From Spirogloea muscicola (taxonomy: Eukaryota > Streptophyta > Zygnematophyceae > Spirogloeales > Spirogloeaceae): DNA of 18,898 bases. The notes under the pieces were generated by a model, which worked only from the letters and a program-made list of their open reading frames with translations, ran no database searches and had not been told where the DNA came from. Positions within the stretch are counted from its first letter, which is position 1; each line of letters begins with the position of its first letter. The DNA lies in the NCBI GenBank assembly GCA_009602725.1, contig WELB01000072.1, forward strand, positions 72,097-90,994. Direction: 5' to 3'. Shown in pieces: positions 1-10,700 of this stretch. Both the position numbers and the translations under genes were made by a program.

Positions 1-337
1 CAACTAAGGCCTGCGGAATGCTGGAGTGGCCCAAGCTGCCCCCCCGACTTCGACGACGCGCATCAACCAGCCGGGCCAGATGCTGGATCAGGGAGGACCA
101 TTTCACGCCGTAGCCTCCATAGATATCCATGGCACACGGGTAAAGATGGTCCCCTCGAGGATGATCATGGTAGTGCCGCTCCTTCTTGCGCTCCGCGCTG
201 GACGTGGCCCAGCCAGACACGGTTGACGTTGGTGCGCCAGCCTTGTATGCGTCGATCAGTACCACGTCCAAGAGCAGACGAGGCCCACCGCCCCGCGGGG
301 TAGCGACCACGTCCAGACGCCGCACGTATGGCTTCCA
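1..337 (-). pseudogene. Non-LTR retrotransposon endonuclease-domain fragment (inverted)
   Basis: Read on the minus strand, a frame that stays open to base 1 carries RRLDVVATP, then GGGPRLLLDVVLIDAYKAG, AERKKERHYHDHPRGD and YPCAMDIYGGYGVKWSSLI. It aligns block by block with the plus-strand element downstream, which has RPVDLVATP, GGPRLLLDVVTTDACDRS, ARAKELKYADHPRED and FPLAIDTHGALGARWLKLL. The spaced D...LDV...K arrangement is what a PD-(D/E)XK restriction-like endonuclease domain at the C-terminus of R2-like or plant/algal non-LTR elements would show. The fragment is clearly diverged from its plus-strand relative, so it is a different family member rather than a recent inversion. It lacks its RT portion: the alignment stops at the GA tract near 338, and the C-terminal end lies left of the window. 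No start codon belongs to it. Domain identity is fairly secure; the assignment of catalytic residues is inference. Confidence 0.75.
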
Positions 338-352
338 AGAGAGAGAGAGAGA
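338..352. repeat. (GA)n microsatellite at a retroelement junction
   Basis: A short perfect GA run sits exactly where the minus-strand endonuclease homology ends and shortly before the plus-strand RT homology begins (about 373). It probably marks the join between two element fragments. Confidence 0.8.
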
Positions 353-372
353 AGGCGCGCGGGGCGCATGAA

Positions 373-2394
373 TTGAAAGGGAGGCCAATTCAAGCCAATA
401 CATTGTCCAAGGTGCTCGTCCAAGGTCGTGCGACCTTGGACCAGCACCCGGGGTGGCTGGTGCTGGCCGTTGACGTGAAGAATGCCTTCAACACTGTGGA
501 GCGCGCCAGTATTGCGGAGGAGCTCCGGGCATCCTTCCCCTCCCTGGTACCCTTTTTCCGCTTGGGGTACGGTCAGCCCAGTGACCTCCTCTCCTCAAGT
601 GGAGGTCCTGCAGTCCCAGGCGGGCAGGCGGCAAGGGGACCCCCTCGCCGGCTTCTACTGTGCGCTCGCTCATCACCGGGCTCTGCAGGCTACCACGGTG
701 GCACACCCAGGATTCCTACTTCCAACCTTCGCGGACGACACCACCATAGTTCGGGAGACGTGGCCGCGGTCTTCGTCACCTTTGAGCTGCAGCTGGCCAC
801 CCTCGGCCTGTCCACCCGGGCGTCGAAGTGCGCGGCTTGGTCTCCCTGCGGCCTCCCACCCACCCTGACGCTGCCCACAGGCTGCCAGACTCCAGCAGAT
901 GGCTTCACCCTGCTGGGGGTCCCCATCGGCGCGCCGTCCTTCGTTGAGGGGCAGCTGCGAGCCCGCCTTACGGAGCATCTTCAGCCTGCGGCCCGAGCTG
1001 GACGATATGCAGCTGTCATTGGCCATGTTGACCAAGGCCATTGGGCAGTGGCCCAGGTACTTGACGCGGGCCACTCCGTCGTCCCCAGGGGCGTTGGCGG
1101 CGTACGCGGAATTTGACGCAGGCATGGTGGCGAGCTTGGCGGCCCTGGTCCGTCACCAGGGCTTCCTCCAGTCGCCAGCCGCTATCCACCAGGCGGCTAC
1201 CCCTCAGCCACGGTGGTCTCGGCCTGCGTCCGCTCGCCCGTTCTTGCCGGGCTGCATACCTTGGCAGCTCGGCGCAGACTGCCGCCTCCGTGGCCCAGCG
1301 CTTCATGGTCCACGGTCGGCGTGCACTGGAGCAGGCGGTGGTGGAGGTCGACATGGGCCCGCTGCCGTTCCAGGTGTCGCTTTGCTCCGCCCACCAGGAG
1401 CTGCTCGCGGCGCACCCGGACCTGGCAGGCCAGGCCGTCTCCTTTGCGCACCTCGCGCACACCGCTGACCTGCGCGTCCAAGCGCGCTTCGCGGCCTTGG
1501 TGGACAAGGCCGCCTACACCACCGCCGTGCTGCAGCTCCCCGAGGCCGACTTGCGCGGGCGCGCGAGACTTCAATCGGCCTCCTCCCCGGGGGCAGCGGC
1601 GTGCTTCAGGCCCTCCCCATCAATGACGCCCTCACCCTCCCCGATGAGGTATTTCGCACTGCCGTCCACCTGCTCCTGGGACTGCCGCCCTCCATGTCTC
1701 CAGGGCGTACGTCAGTGTGTATGCGGCGAGCGAGGGGCCGAGTCCGGGGAGCTGGACGCTCATGTTCTGCGCTGCGTCCACAGCGGCGAGCGCCCACAAC
1801 CGCCTCCGCAATGCCATGCATGGCATCCTGGTGGAGGCTGGCTTCTCGGTGGCAGCGGAGCACTCCGGCGTCATGCCGCTCCAGGAAAGGGCTGACGGTC
1901 TCCACGCCCGTCCCGTAGACCTGGTGGCCACCCCACAGACCGGCGGGCCCCGTCTTCTCCTGGACGTGGTGACCACCGACGCATGCGACCGCTCGCACCC
2001 AGCCCAATGTGCCCCAAGGTTAGGCTATGCGGTCGCCTGCGCCGCTCGGGCTAAAGAGCTCAAGTACGCCGACCATCCGCGGGAAGACGAGTTCTTCCCG
2101 TTGGCGATTGACACGCATGGGGCGTTGGGCGCTCGGTGGCTCAAGTTGCTCACCCAGCTCGCCCGCCACGCCATCGCCCGTCGCTTCCATGGGGAGCCGG
2201 TGGACTTTCCTGCAGCTGGGTCGCTAGCGCAAGTGCACCGGATGCGCTTGGCCGTCTCGCTGCAGCGGTCGATGGCCCGCGCGCTGCACCTGCGGGCCGG
2301 CAGAGCCCTCGCTGCTGCCCCTGGCTCTGGCCAGGGGACCCACTTCCAGGAGCCTAGCATCTCCAACCTGCGGCTGCTTAGCAGAGGTTACTGA
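373..2394 (+). pseudogene. Degenerate non-LTR (LINE-type) reverse transcriptase with CCHC finger and endonuclease domain
   Basis: The reading moves between all three plus frames, so several frameshifts break the ORF. Frame 1 (about 373-560) has GRPIQANTLSKVL and the RT aspartate block LVLAVDVKNAFNTV. Frame 2 (about 605-765) has GRRQGDPLAG and the catalytic FADD (728-739). Frame 1 returns with GFTLLGVPIG (about 901-930). Frame 2 (about 985-1145) and frame 3 (about 1185-1610) follow with thumb and connection-like sequence (LPLSHGGLGLRPL). Frame 3 then gives a CxCG...H-x3-C zinc finger (1716-1775). Frame 1 (about 1780-2394) ends with the endonuclease block RPVDLVATP...LLLDVVTTD...FPLAIDTHGALG and a terminal LLSRGY before TGA (2392-2394). 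The order RT, CCHC, restriction-like endonuclease is that of R2-like and many plant/algal non-LTR elements. It is 5'-truncated just before the first RT motifs, as is usual after target-primed reverse transcription. It is not expected to make an active protein. Confidence 0.88.
411..448. repeat. Near-perfect palindrome, 18-bp arms, 2-base loop
   Basis: Bases 411-428 pair with 431-448 (17 of 18 matches) around a two-base TG centre. The core is CCAAGGTCG and its complement CGACCTTGG. Because of the symmetry both strands encode nearly the same peptide (VLVQGR-TLD-H-G) across it. It lies in the first RT block of the plus-strand element. Confidence 0.85.
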
Positions 2395-2640
2395 GTGATT
2401 CGTAGCTGCTTTGTTTCTCTGTGTGCTTGTTTTTCTTAGCGCTTCCCTCTGGCCCCCTTCTCGTACTCTGTTCATTCTTTTTTTGGGCTGGCTTTTCCAG
2501 CCCCTATTCTCAATGGGCGAGCACTTTCTTTCTTTGTTTCTGTGTGCTTGTTTTTCTTAGCGCTTCCCCTCGTCCTTTGTTGGGCTAACTTTTCCAAAGA
2601 AAGTGCTCGCCCCTATTCCAGCCCCTATTCTCATTCGCCT
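2395..2640 (+). repeat. Retroelement 3'UTR with internal direct and inverted repeats
   Basis: The non-coding tail follows the TGA at 2392-2394. The segment from about 2336 to 2531 is nearly identical to 12987-13185, so both are 3' ends of one subfamily. A block starting GTGTGCTTGTTTTTCTTAGC occurs at 2421 and again at 2542 (121 bases apart). A 17-bp perfect inverted repeat has arms at 2515-2531 (GGGCGAGCACTTTCTTT) and 2596-2612. The motif CAATGGGCGAGCAC recurs at about 2511, 3359 and 13165, and as TTAATGGGCGAGCAC at about 2877. Confidence 0.85.
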
Positions 2641-2642
2641 TC

Positions 2643-2900
2643 GCGGTTCACTTGCGCGCAGGCCGAGCTTTGGCGGCGGCCTCCGGCTTCCGTCAGGGCG
2701 ACGTCTTTCCACCAGCTAGCTACTCGGATCTGCATCTCCTGTCTAGAGGTAACTGAGCGTTCCCTGGCTGATGTCTTAGTCCTAGTTGTTCGCACTCAAG
2801 CTCCCTCAGACCTTGTCCATTCTTTTGGGCTGGCCTTTCCCAGCCACCAGTCAATCTGGCCGCGCTTTCTTATTCTTAATGGGCGAGCACTTTCTCTCCC
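2643..2900 (+). pseudogene. Retroelement 3'-end fragment (copy B): C-terminal peptide plus UTR
   Basis: A frame at 2643-2756 reads AVHLRAGRALAAASGFRQ, continues to SYSDLHLLSRGN and ends in TGA (2754-2756). It matches the last 37 or so residues of the element ending at 2394 (HLRAGRALAAAPGSGQG...LRLLSRGY). No RT is attached, so this is a strongly 5'-truncated copy. The tail to about 2900 contains GGGCTGGCCTTTCCCAGCC and the ATGGGCGAGCAC motif shared with the other 3'UTRs, and its TCAGACC..GTC segment resembles 14255-14340. Confidence 0.8.
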
Positions 2901-3256
2901 TCTCTCGACATCGCACCCCGCCCGTCAAAGAACCAATGTCCCGCGTCAGGCCCTCGCGTAAGTGGCTGATCGGACGGCCACGCGCGGCGACGGTCCGACG
3001 GGCGCTCCGAGGCTAGCACGTGGCGACCGCCGGCCTGTAACACGTGGCGGTACCAAAAAGCGCCGGGGGCCCCTGGAAAGCGCGCCGGCCGCTTTCCCTG
3101 ATTGCCGGCCGAGCTTAGGGCGGGGCCCCGTACTGGGCGCTTCCTCGATAAATATCTCGCCACATTTGATCACCGATTTGTGGTCCGGCGAAAAAAAAAG
3201 CCCCCCCCCCACCTCCCCTGCACAAGTACAAGGACCACCCGGCGGGGTGCTGCCCT
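2901..3256 (+). promoter_or_regulatory. GC-rich gap with two G-box/ABRE-like motifs and an AT-rich TATA-like site
   Basis: No gene is seen here. CACGTGGC occurs at 3017-3024 and 3041-3048, 24 bases apart on the same strand. An isolated AT-rich stretch, CGATAAATATCTCG, lies at about 3148-3161 in otherwise GC-rich sequence, followed by an A9 and C-rich run near 3190-3215. G-box-like ACGTGGC elements bind bZIP/bHLH factors in plants. Whether these drive anything here, a retroelement or the kinase gene about 1 kb downstream, is unknown. Confidence 0.3.
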
Positions 3257-3590
3257 TCCCGGTGGCTCGGTGCCTTTGGGTCTGGTGTCCTGCTACCGTA
3301 TGCGACTGTCTATGTCCCTGCAGCGCTCCCAAGCGCTTGCTTTGCCAGCCCCTCTTCTCAATGGGCGAGCACCTTCTCTTTTGCACCGCCGCGCTGGTCG
3401 CGCCCTTGCAGCAGCCTCTGGCTTGCGCAGCGGGGTTGCTCTTCCTCCCCTCAGCTCATCTGACTTCCTACTGCTGACACGGGGGTATTGAGGGCGCCCT
3501 GTCTGCCTAGCCTTTGGCTCCGTCATGAACACCTGTATGCATCTGGCTGGCTTTTCACAGCCGATTCTTTCATCTCAGCAGCCGCTTTCT
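3257..3590 (+). pseudogene. Retroelement 3'-end fragment (copy C) with an in-frame insertion
   Basis: The frame around 3300-3491 reads MRLSMSLQRSQALAL, then an extra block PAPLLNGRAPSLL, then HRRAGRALAAASGLRSG and FLLLTRGY, ending in TGA (3489-3491). It parallels the ending at 2394. The extra block corresponds to the CAGCCCC..TCTCAATGGGCGAGCAC motif normally found in the 3'UTRs and is absent from the sister copy at 12683. Homology to copy D runs through the tail to about 3590. No RT domain is attached. Confidence 0.8.
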
Positions 3591-3657
3591 TTCTTTTTCC
3601 CCACCGCCTCCACCTACATACCTATCTGCCTCCGGCCTCTCCGTCCTACCGCACGGC

Positions 3658-3669
3658 CGTCGCCGCCAT

Positions 3670-3706
<37 letters not shown>

Positions 3707-3716
3707 GCCACCGTCG
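3658..3716. repeat. GCC triplet repeat
   Basis: Nearly uninterrupted GCC/ACC triplets lie about 390 bases upstream of the kinase start codon. ORFs crossing it on either strand are low-complexity poly-Ala, poly-Pro or poly-Arg and are not supported as genes. The rest of 3717-4101 is GC-rich with no recognisable gene and probably contains the kinase promoter and 5'UTR. Confidence 0.85.
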
Positions 3717-4101
3717 TCGGGCTGTTTCTGATCGCGGGCCGCCTCGTGCCTTGGCTTGCGTGCCTCCTCGTAGAGCTCCACGGGCTCCGGACCGCCCCGT
3801 CGCGCCGGCGGCCCCGCTGCCGCTTTGCTGGCAGCGCCAGCCCCCGCCGGCTTGCGAGTGCTTGCGGCGGTCGCTCAATCCGTCCGCTCGAAGTTCCGGA
3901 GGGACTTAGCGCGCCTGCCTCCATGCCCGCAGAACGGCAGTCACGTTGCTGAGCTTCGCGGAGCCTGCGAGCGCTGTGAAGGGCTCTTGGCAGCAACGCC
4001 CATGGCAGCCATCTCGTACCGATAGCGGCCTAAGTACCGGGGTGCGTGCCGCCGAGGCTCGCAAGCAGAGGCCCGGATGTGCTTCTAGCCGCACCCCAAG
4101 A

Positions 4102-4731
4102 ATGGGGAGCATTGCATCAGATGGTGCTGCTAACCACAAGGAGGGCCTCAATGGCCTCGAAGGTACAGGAGCGCCTCCTTGACCTATGCACCGCAGCTTG
4201 GCACTAGAGGAACTGGTGATAAAACTGGAGGGAGATACTGTTTAGGACGAGAGTACGCAGTTATTGGAGGCGTCAGCCTTGTGCATGAGCTCGGCGTTCG
4301 ATGGATTATGGCAGACTAGAAAGTGTGCTTGATTGATGCTTTACCCTGCCCAAGTAGGCAGCCAGGGTCACCAGAACTTCAGGCCTTCAACTTGATGTGC
4401 GGACGAAAATGAATCTGCTCTGACATGCCCCTCCCTCGTGTAATCTGAAGGACCAGGAGCTGGACATCTGCAGCCCCCTTCACTATCGGAGGCCGGCAGG
4501 AAAGCTGGCACACATACTCCAGGCAGCAGCGAGAAGACCGCTGGCAGATCTTCCAGGGGGAATGGGAGCAGCGCCGATGGGAGCAGCGTGAGCAGGTCTC
4601 TTGCAGCTGGAGATCGACCGCTAATCCTCGAAGACGACAACCCCAGCAGGAAGTCTGCAGACAGGGACTCGTGGACGAGCTTCCTGACAAATGAGCAGCA
4701 GCTCCTCTTTGCCAGCCTTGGCAATGAAGCG
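4102..4731 (+). other. Kinase N-terminus: possible myristoylation signal and low-complexity region (exons 1-2)
   Basis: Exon 1 begins MGSIASDG, which fits the N-myristoyltransferase pattern of Gly2 with Ser/Thr6. Asp7 is less favourable than a basic residue. Exon 2 continues with Ser/Gly-rich, probably disordered sequence (THTPGSSEKTAGRSSRGNG) and ends FLTNEQQLLFASLGNEA before the GTGAGA donor. The exon 1 donor is GTACAG at 4163 with phase 1. The acceptors at 4450 and 4456 both restore the frame. Confidence 0.65.
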
Positions 4732-7700
4732 GTGAGAGCTCGACCAGCAGCAGAAATGCGGGGCACTGTCAAGCCGGCCAGTGTGGCGTGTAATGTGACC
4801 CTTGAATCACACATCGGCTATGTGGTAGAATATCAGCTGCATTGAGATCAATTGTGTGCTTTAAGTACCTCCCAAGCTAAAGCCCCCTGAGCATCCTAGG
4901 TTACCTGTAGCCCTATCTTCCTGGGGCTCTGAACAAGCTCCTCTCCCAGCTCCATGATCTGCGCATGGCTCATTGTGTGCTGCAGGCCGTAGCAGAGGAA
5001 ACGCTTTGGCTGCAGCAACAGCAGGTCCATTTTGCAAGAGAGGAGACAGAGCTGGCTGCCATGCATGCGCGGGCGGAGCGCTACCTTGAGGAGGAGCAGG
5101 AGCAGGAACATGAAGACCTGCTCAGCATGCAGAATCAGCAGGACGTAGAGGATGCTGAGAGGTACTATTGCTCGGCAAACCTGCAGTCCTTGTCAGGATT
5201 GCTCAACCTAGCACCTCAGTCAGTCCTGTGTGCCCCTCAGTCAATCATCTCATACAATGTCATTGTAGTCCTCTCACCGTCACTTCTCTTGTCGTATTTG
5301 AGGCCTGAGGCAGCCAACATGGTCTAACAGATGTATCTGCTTTGCAGCGATGAGAACCGGTCTCGGACACACAGGTAAAGCTGCTGGAAGTCATGGCCAG
5401 GACCTATGACAGCCGTAGTGGTTGCAGAGTGGTAATCAAATGGAATTGCTGAACCCCTTGCTATGACTTGCAGACAACCATTGAGGATTGCGCTCAACCT
5501 CCATTTCCAGAAGCTACAACTAGCACAGCAGCGGTACTTTGACCTACAGAAAGCCCATAGGCAGCTGCAGCTTCAGCAGGGCCGCATGTGTAGAGCTCGG
5601 GAGGCCTTCAATGTGCGTATGCAGCAACGGGAGGAGAGGCAGATGCGTGAGCGTAAGGAGTTGTTTTCTGCAAACCAGCGCAAGCAGCGGAATCAGCAGA
5701 TAGCATTGGAGCTGCAGCTTACATCCCTGCCAAAGGAGAAGCGAGACATTGCTCTCAAGGTATTATTACTGGGAGGCTTATGGTTGATATGCTCTTTGGA
5801 GCATGTCACAAAAGGACCAGAGCAGTCTAGCACCCTCGTAAATATCTCATGGGCAGAGGAACCTGTTGTAGCTTCAGCGAGTAGAGTAACTTCAGATGTA
5901 CTATTTACAGCAGCTTGGATGTTCGTTCTAAGAGTTCAAGAGTTTTTGAGAGTTTTTGAAAGTTGAGACTTTGAGAGTCTGAGCTTTTGAGGGTTTCAGA
6001 GTGTGAGAGTTTGAGAGGTTGAGAGTTTAAGCGATTCAGAATTTTAAGGGAGATGCTATGCATATTGGCGGAATTGTTGCTGGCAGGTGCATGCTGCTGC
6101 AGCAGGACAGGCCAAGGTTATGCAGGCCAAGCTTGCTGAGCAATTGCGGGAGATGCAGCTACTTCAGCTCCAGAATGGTAGTCGGGCCTTCGAGTATGAT
6201 CAGCAATGCAAGACAACCATGCACGAGCTTGAGGCTGCCCACCTAGAACAGATGCAGAAGATTCTTCAAGACCATGCGCTGGAGTTAGCAACAAGGAATA
6301 ACGAGATGAAGGCAGAACTCTACACGTTCAAGCAGAAGCAGGTCTGCTGTGGAACTTTTTTCAATGGTTTTGGATGATGCACAGGTTACTCTGCGCATCT
6401 GACATGCGTGACACGGATAGCTCAGGAAATGAGTTCAAGGCAAGACTGAGGCTCTAGTTCCTTACCATGAAGAAGCTGAGGTAATAACCCCTACTTTGAT
6501 TGATCTGACCTAGTCATGTATGTGGCATGCAGAAGAAGGAGTTAGCCCTGTTGCCGACCGAGGCTCTGCGACAAAAGCAACGGAAGGCGGCTAAAAAGTT
6601 GCACAGGCGCCTGCAACGTGAAGCTCAAGCTCGACAGGAGGCTCGCAAGGCTGGTATGGAGGCTGACTTTGCGGAGTTCCTCACAGTATTGCAGGTAAGC
6701 CAAATTATCATGAGTCTTACTGGTGGCTTCACTTATCTCCCGCTCGCAAGCGTGCACATTGGTTGGGCAGCACCGAAATGTGGGACCGAAATGTGGGCAG
6801 ATGTAAATGTAGCTTGTCAGTGGCAAGCCATGGGGCAATTGCAGTGTATGAAGCCACATATGGCATGGCAGGGAAAGGGTACAGGTGTACACTTGCACGG
6901 CTTAGGTTTGGAATGAGGTGGCTTAGGGTGTGTCTTGTTTGGTGTGCAGGATTCATCTGATTCAGGGGGCATCGAGAACATGTCCTACGTGGGCAGCCTT
7001 TACACTGCCTCACAGGTAGCCTGGGACGAGGATGCGCATCTCAACCAGGCAGCCGACGAGGATAGTCCAGAGGAAGACATGGGTTTGTACTCCAGTAGGG
7101 GACTGCAAGTAGCATGTCATTTGCAGACCATGACCGATTGGGCTTGTGTAGTCATGTGAAATTTAGTGATGAGGCTTTCTCCATGAAGACTTTTCAATCC
7201 ATACTGTTTGTGCTTTCCTTCCAAGGTGGGAAATAGATTCAGTGCAGTGGAGTGCAAATGTTACTACACCAGAGAGATGTGGTCAGGCTTGAAACCTTGA
7301 TTTGCTTCGTAGAGCACACGCGTATGTGCAAGCTTAGAGTCAGTCTGACAATTTCGCCCTGTACTTCCTGCAGATGTCATTGAAAAGCGTGTGTTGGAGC
7401 AGCAGGCCAAGGAGCTGGAGATAAAGGAGGCCAGCGTGGCTAGACAGATGCAGAGATTGAAAGAGAAGCACCACAATGAGGAAAATAACCTCGGAGTGGA
7501 GCATAAGGCTGCAGTCCGCAACCTCCGTACAAGGCAGCAACAGGTAGTCCTAGTTATGCACGTTCGCAGAATCAATGCACGTTATATTAAGAACACCTGG
7601 GCAGCCACTAACATCACAAGCATGACGTAGATGCAGGAAAGACAGAAATAGCTCAGACGATCACTTACTTTGTTGGGTTGTTATGTTGGGTGAGTAGGGG

Positions 7701-10700
7701 GCAGCTAATTTGCAACAGAAAATGGAAAATGAGATGAAGGAGATGAAGAAGTCGCATTACAATGAGAAGCAGATGTTATCAGAATCTCAAAATAAGGCTG
7801 CACATGCTTTTAGGCAAGCAATCCGGCTTGAGCGACAGATGACTCAACTCAGTGAGGTATGACTATGAAAGCCTCGAATACTCGTATCTTGCTCACTTGT
7901 CCTTGATGAGATTTGTTGAAAGACAGGTCATGCGATGCTGTAATTGCACATTGTTGTATGTGAGAGCTTATAAACGTCATGAAGTTATCACCTCCTTACA
8001 CATATCTTCATTATCTGTGCACTTATACACAGGAGCACAAGAGGAACTTAAATGACTTTCTTTCATTCATATGCCATGAATTACGAAATCCATTGTGCGG
8101 TATTAGTGCTTGCATTCAGCTGATTCAGACTAGTCCAGAGGCTGAGAAACTTGGCTTAGAGATCATGAAGGTTGGTGCTATCAATACTTGATCCATGATG
8201 TGCTTCCTGCGCTCTCTGGCTTCTTCTTGAGATTACGTGAAGGGTGAAGGTTTAGCGAGCATTCAGATGGCAGGATCTCCCAGCTACTTTGCAGATCAGC
8301 TGCTTATGCCTCCTGCTGGACATACCGCGATATCTGTGTCCTTGTGCTATTTATTGTGCTGATTTATGTATTCCCCACATCTTCTTCATGCAGCATATTG
8401 CAAGCATGGAGCATCAGAGCAACCTCATGACGGTAAGAGACCGGTGTGCTTGTCCACGTCTTACTTGTGGTCCTTGGACACCTAGCACGTCAATAAGCTA
8501 ACAATGAGTAAGTAGCTGTCTCAATTTTGTATAAAACAAAAGAATGAGTAAATATCCGCTTTTTTGCCCCAACAGACAATTGTCAATGATGTGTTGGATA
8601 TGAGGAAGATTGAAGAGGGAAAACTGGAGTTCATTCATGTCACCTTCGACATTTGCGAATTAGTGGAGGATATCGTAGTTGCTCAACAGTCTTTTGCTGC
8701 CCACGTGTCTTCTGCGACTAGCATGTTCGGTGCTTCGAGGTAGGGCTTGAGAATTCCTGTTATGAAGTGCTTATGAATATCCTAGACCCTTACTAGGGTG
8801 GCTCCTGAGGTGAGATAGTCACCCTGTGGAAGTGACATTGCCTCTTGGATGGCTACGCCTCCATGTATATGAAAGTACCTCACTCCACCAGACAATTGTT
8901 GTGTGCAGGTCAAGTCGCTCTTATTCAGAGAATTTCTCCAACTCTCATGCACCTGCTGGCGTTGTCGACTCCTCAATGGATGGGGATTGCACTCCTGGTC
9001 AAGTTGTGCGGAAAGAGGCCTCAGTAAGGATTGCTGTGAAGATTGACTCAAATGTGCCACACAGAGTCATTGGTGACCCCACGCGACTTAGACAAGTCAT
9101 CTCCAACCTTTTAAGCAACGCCATCAAGTTCACTCCTCAAGGCTCAGTGACTGTCCAGGTGTCCCTGCACTCAGTCAGTGAAGAAAATTATGTCGTTTTA
9201 AAGGTTCAGGTGAGCTTGACTCTCGATCCATCAACAGGGCTCTTGCCTTGCGGCAGTACTGTAGCCTAGTAGCCCACGTCGTATATGAAGTGCTCAACTG
9301 ATTTTGCGGAATATGGGTTGCTACAGCCAGGCCTAACCAGCATTTGGCGCCCCTCTTGGCGCAGTGACTGCAAGGTAGTCACATATCATTTCGGTGCTGA
9401 CGAACAATGAGTACGCCCTTCTCAGGTGACTGATACCGGGATTGGCATCAGCAAGGAAAATATTGATCGCCTTTTCAAGAAGTATCACCAGCTCGGCGCC
9501 AAAGACCACCCCAAGATAGTTGGTACAGGCCTTGGTCTGGCCATCTGCAAAACGCTGATAAACCAAATGGGCGGTGAGATAGGAGTGACCAGTCAGATGG
9601 GCATCGGGTGAGTCAGTCTTGACCCTGAAAATGGAAATGCACTTATTGCAGGTTCAGGGGAGCTTGGGTAGAGACAAGCAAGGCCTATCTAGTACTTGGG
9701 AAAAGTGGGGATGTTCAAGTCTAAGATGAAGCAGCAGAAATGCATAGTCTGCACTCGCGAAGCACTGACCCTTGCACATCCTTAATGTTTTGTCTTGACT
9801 AGCATGAGTATCAACCTGGGCACTCTAAGAATCTACGAATACTGGGTTCCTAGAAGCACATACAGTACATGCAGATGCGCATTACTACAATCTCACAATG
9901 TGAATGACACTTGCGCAGGTCCACATTCTGGTTTGTTCTTCCCTTAGGATTACCATCAGAAGAAGTCAATAGGCAGAATGACGACCCTCTAGTGAAGCTG
10001 CCGTCTGTAGATGAAGCACAAGATAGCCAAGCTCTGCCATCAGGAGATACACAGCGCGCACCAGCAGCACTAGCAGCAGATCAGAGCCTCGTGGCCAGCG
10101 CTTCTGATGGTGCAACCCAAGCAGACAGCGCTGGTGAGGCACGCCATTACTGCCGGTTCTCGAAGGTCTCTGGAGCAAAAGAAATACCTGTGCCCTTATC
10201 ATGGTTCTTTGTATTCCTCTTTTCCAGCATTAGCAAGTGGTGACGGTATATTCCAATTTTCAAGCAACTTGAAAGTCCTGTTGGCTGAAGACTCGCCTGT
10301 TCTGCAACGAACAAGCTGGGCGATGCTCAAGGTGATTGGATGCTCGGGGAATGACTCATGTTGTCGAGCAGGAGACAGCAGGACACAGAGCTGAAATCTC
10401 ATTTTGATGCGATTTAGTGCTCCACTAGTTTGACCTCTAAGAGGATGTATTGTGCTTATGCAAGTCTCGACTGTTTGACATGTGCACACCATGGCAGCGA
10501 TTGGGTATAGAAGCCGACATCGCCTCCGATGGGCAGGAGGCACTTGACATGTGCAGCGCGAAGGAGTACGATCTGCTCCTGTGTGATCATCAGGTATCAT
10601 TGTCAGTTGCTGGTCGCCAAGAGTAGCTGCTGCAGGATAGCAGCAGCTGCAGCTGATGTTTAGAGTCACCTGACTTGGATGCAGAGAGACCACTATGGAG

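Larger units (their letters stand above)
4986..7856 (+). other. Kinase coiled-coil region (exons 3-10, about residues 115-563)
   Basis: Eight exons encode Gln/Glu/Lys/Arg-rich heptad-like helix with almost no proline. Examples are LWLQQQQVHFAREETELAAM, QMRERKELFSANQRKQRNQQ, RLQREAQARQEARKAGMEAD and ARQMQRLKEKHHNEENN. One acidic break (residues about 417-460, exon 8: WDEDAHLNQAADEDSPEEDM) interrupts it. The last helix (exon 10) runs straight into the HisKA dimer helix, as expected for a continuous signalling helix. The region probably dimerises the protein or docks a partner; this is inferred from composition only. Confidence 0.8.

Noticed and set aside
3488-3996. Frames across the GCC repeat on both strands
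   Set aside because: Poly-Ala, poly-Pro or poly-Arg composition comes from the triplet repeat, with no conserved sequence outside it.
6935-7159. Continuous frame past 7082 (GLYSSRGLQVACHLQ)
   Set aside because: The next exon at 7374 needs phase 1, which only the GTTTGT donor at 7083 provides, so reading on is an intron artefact.
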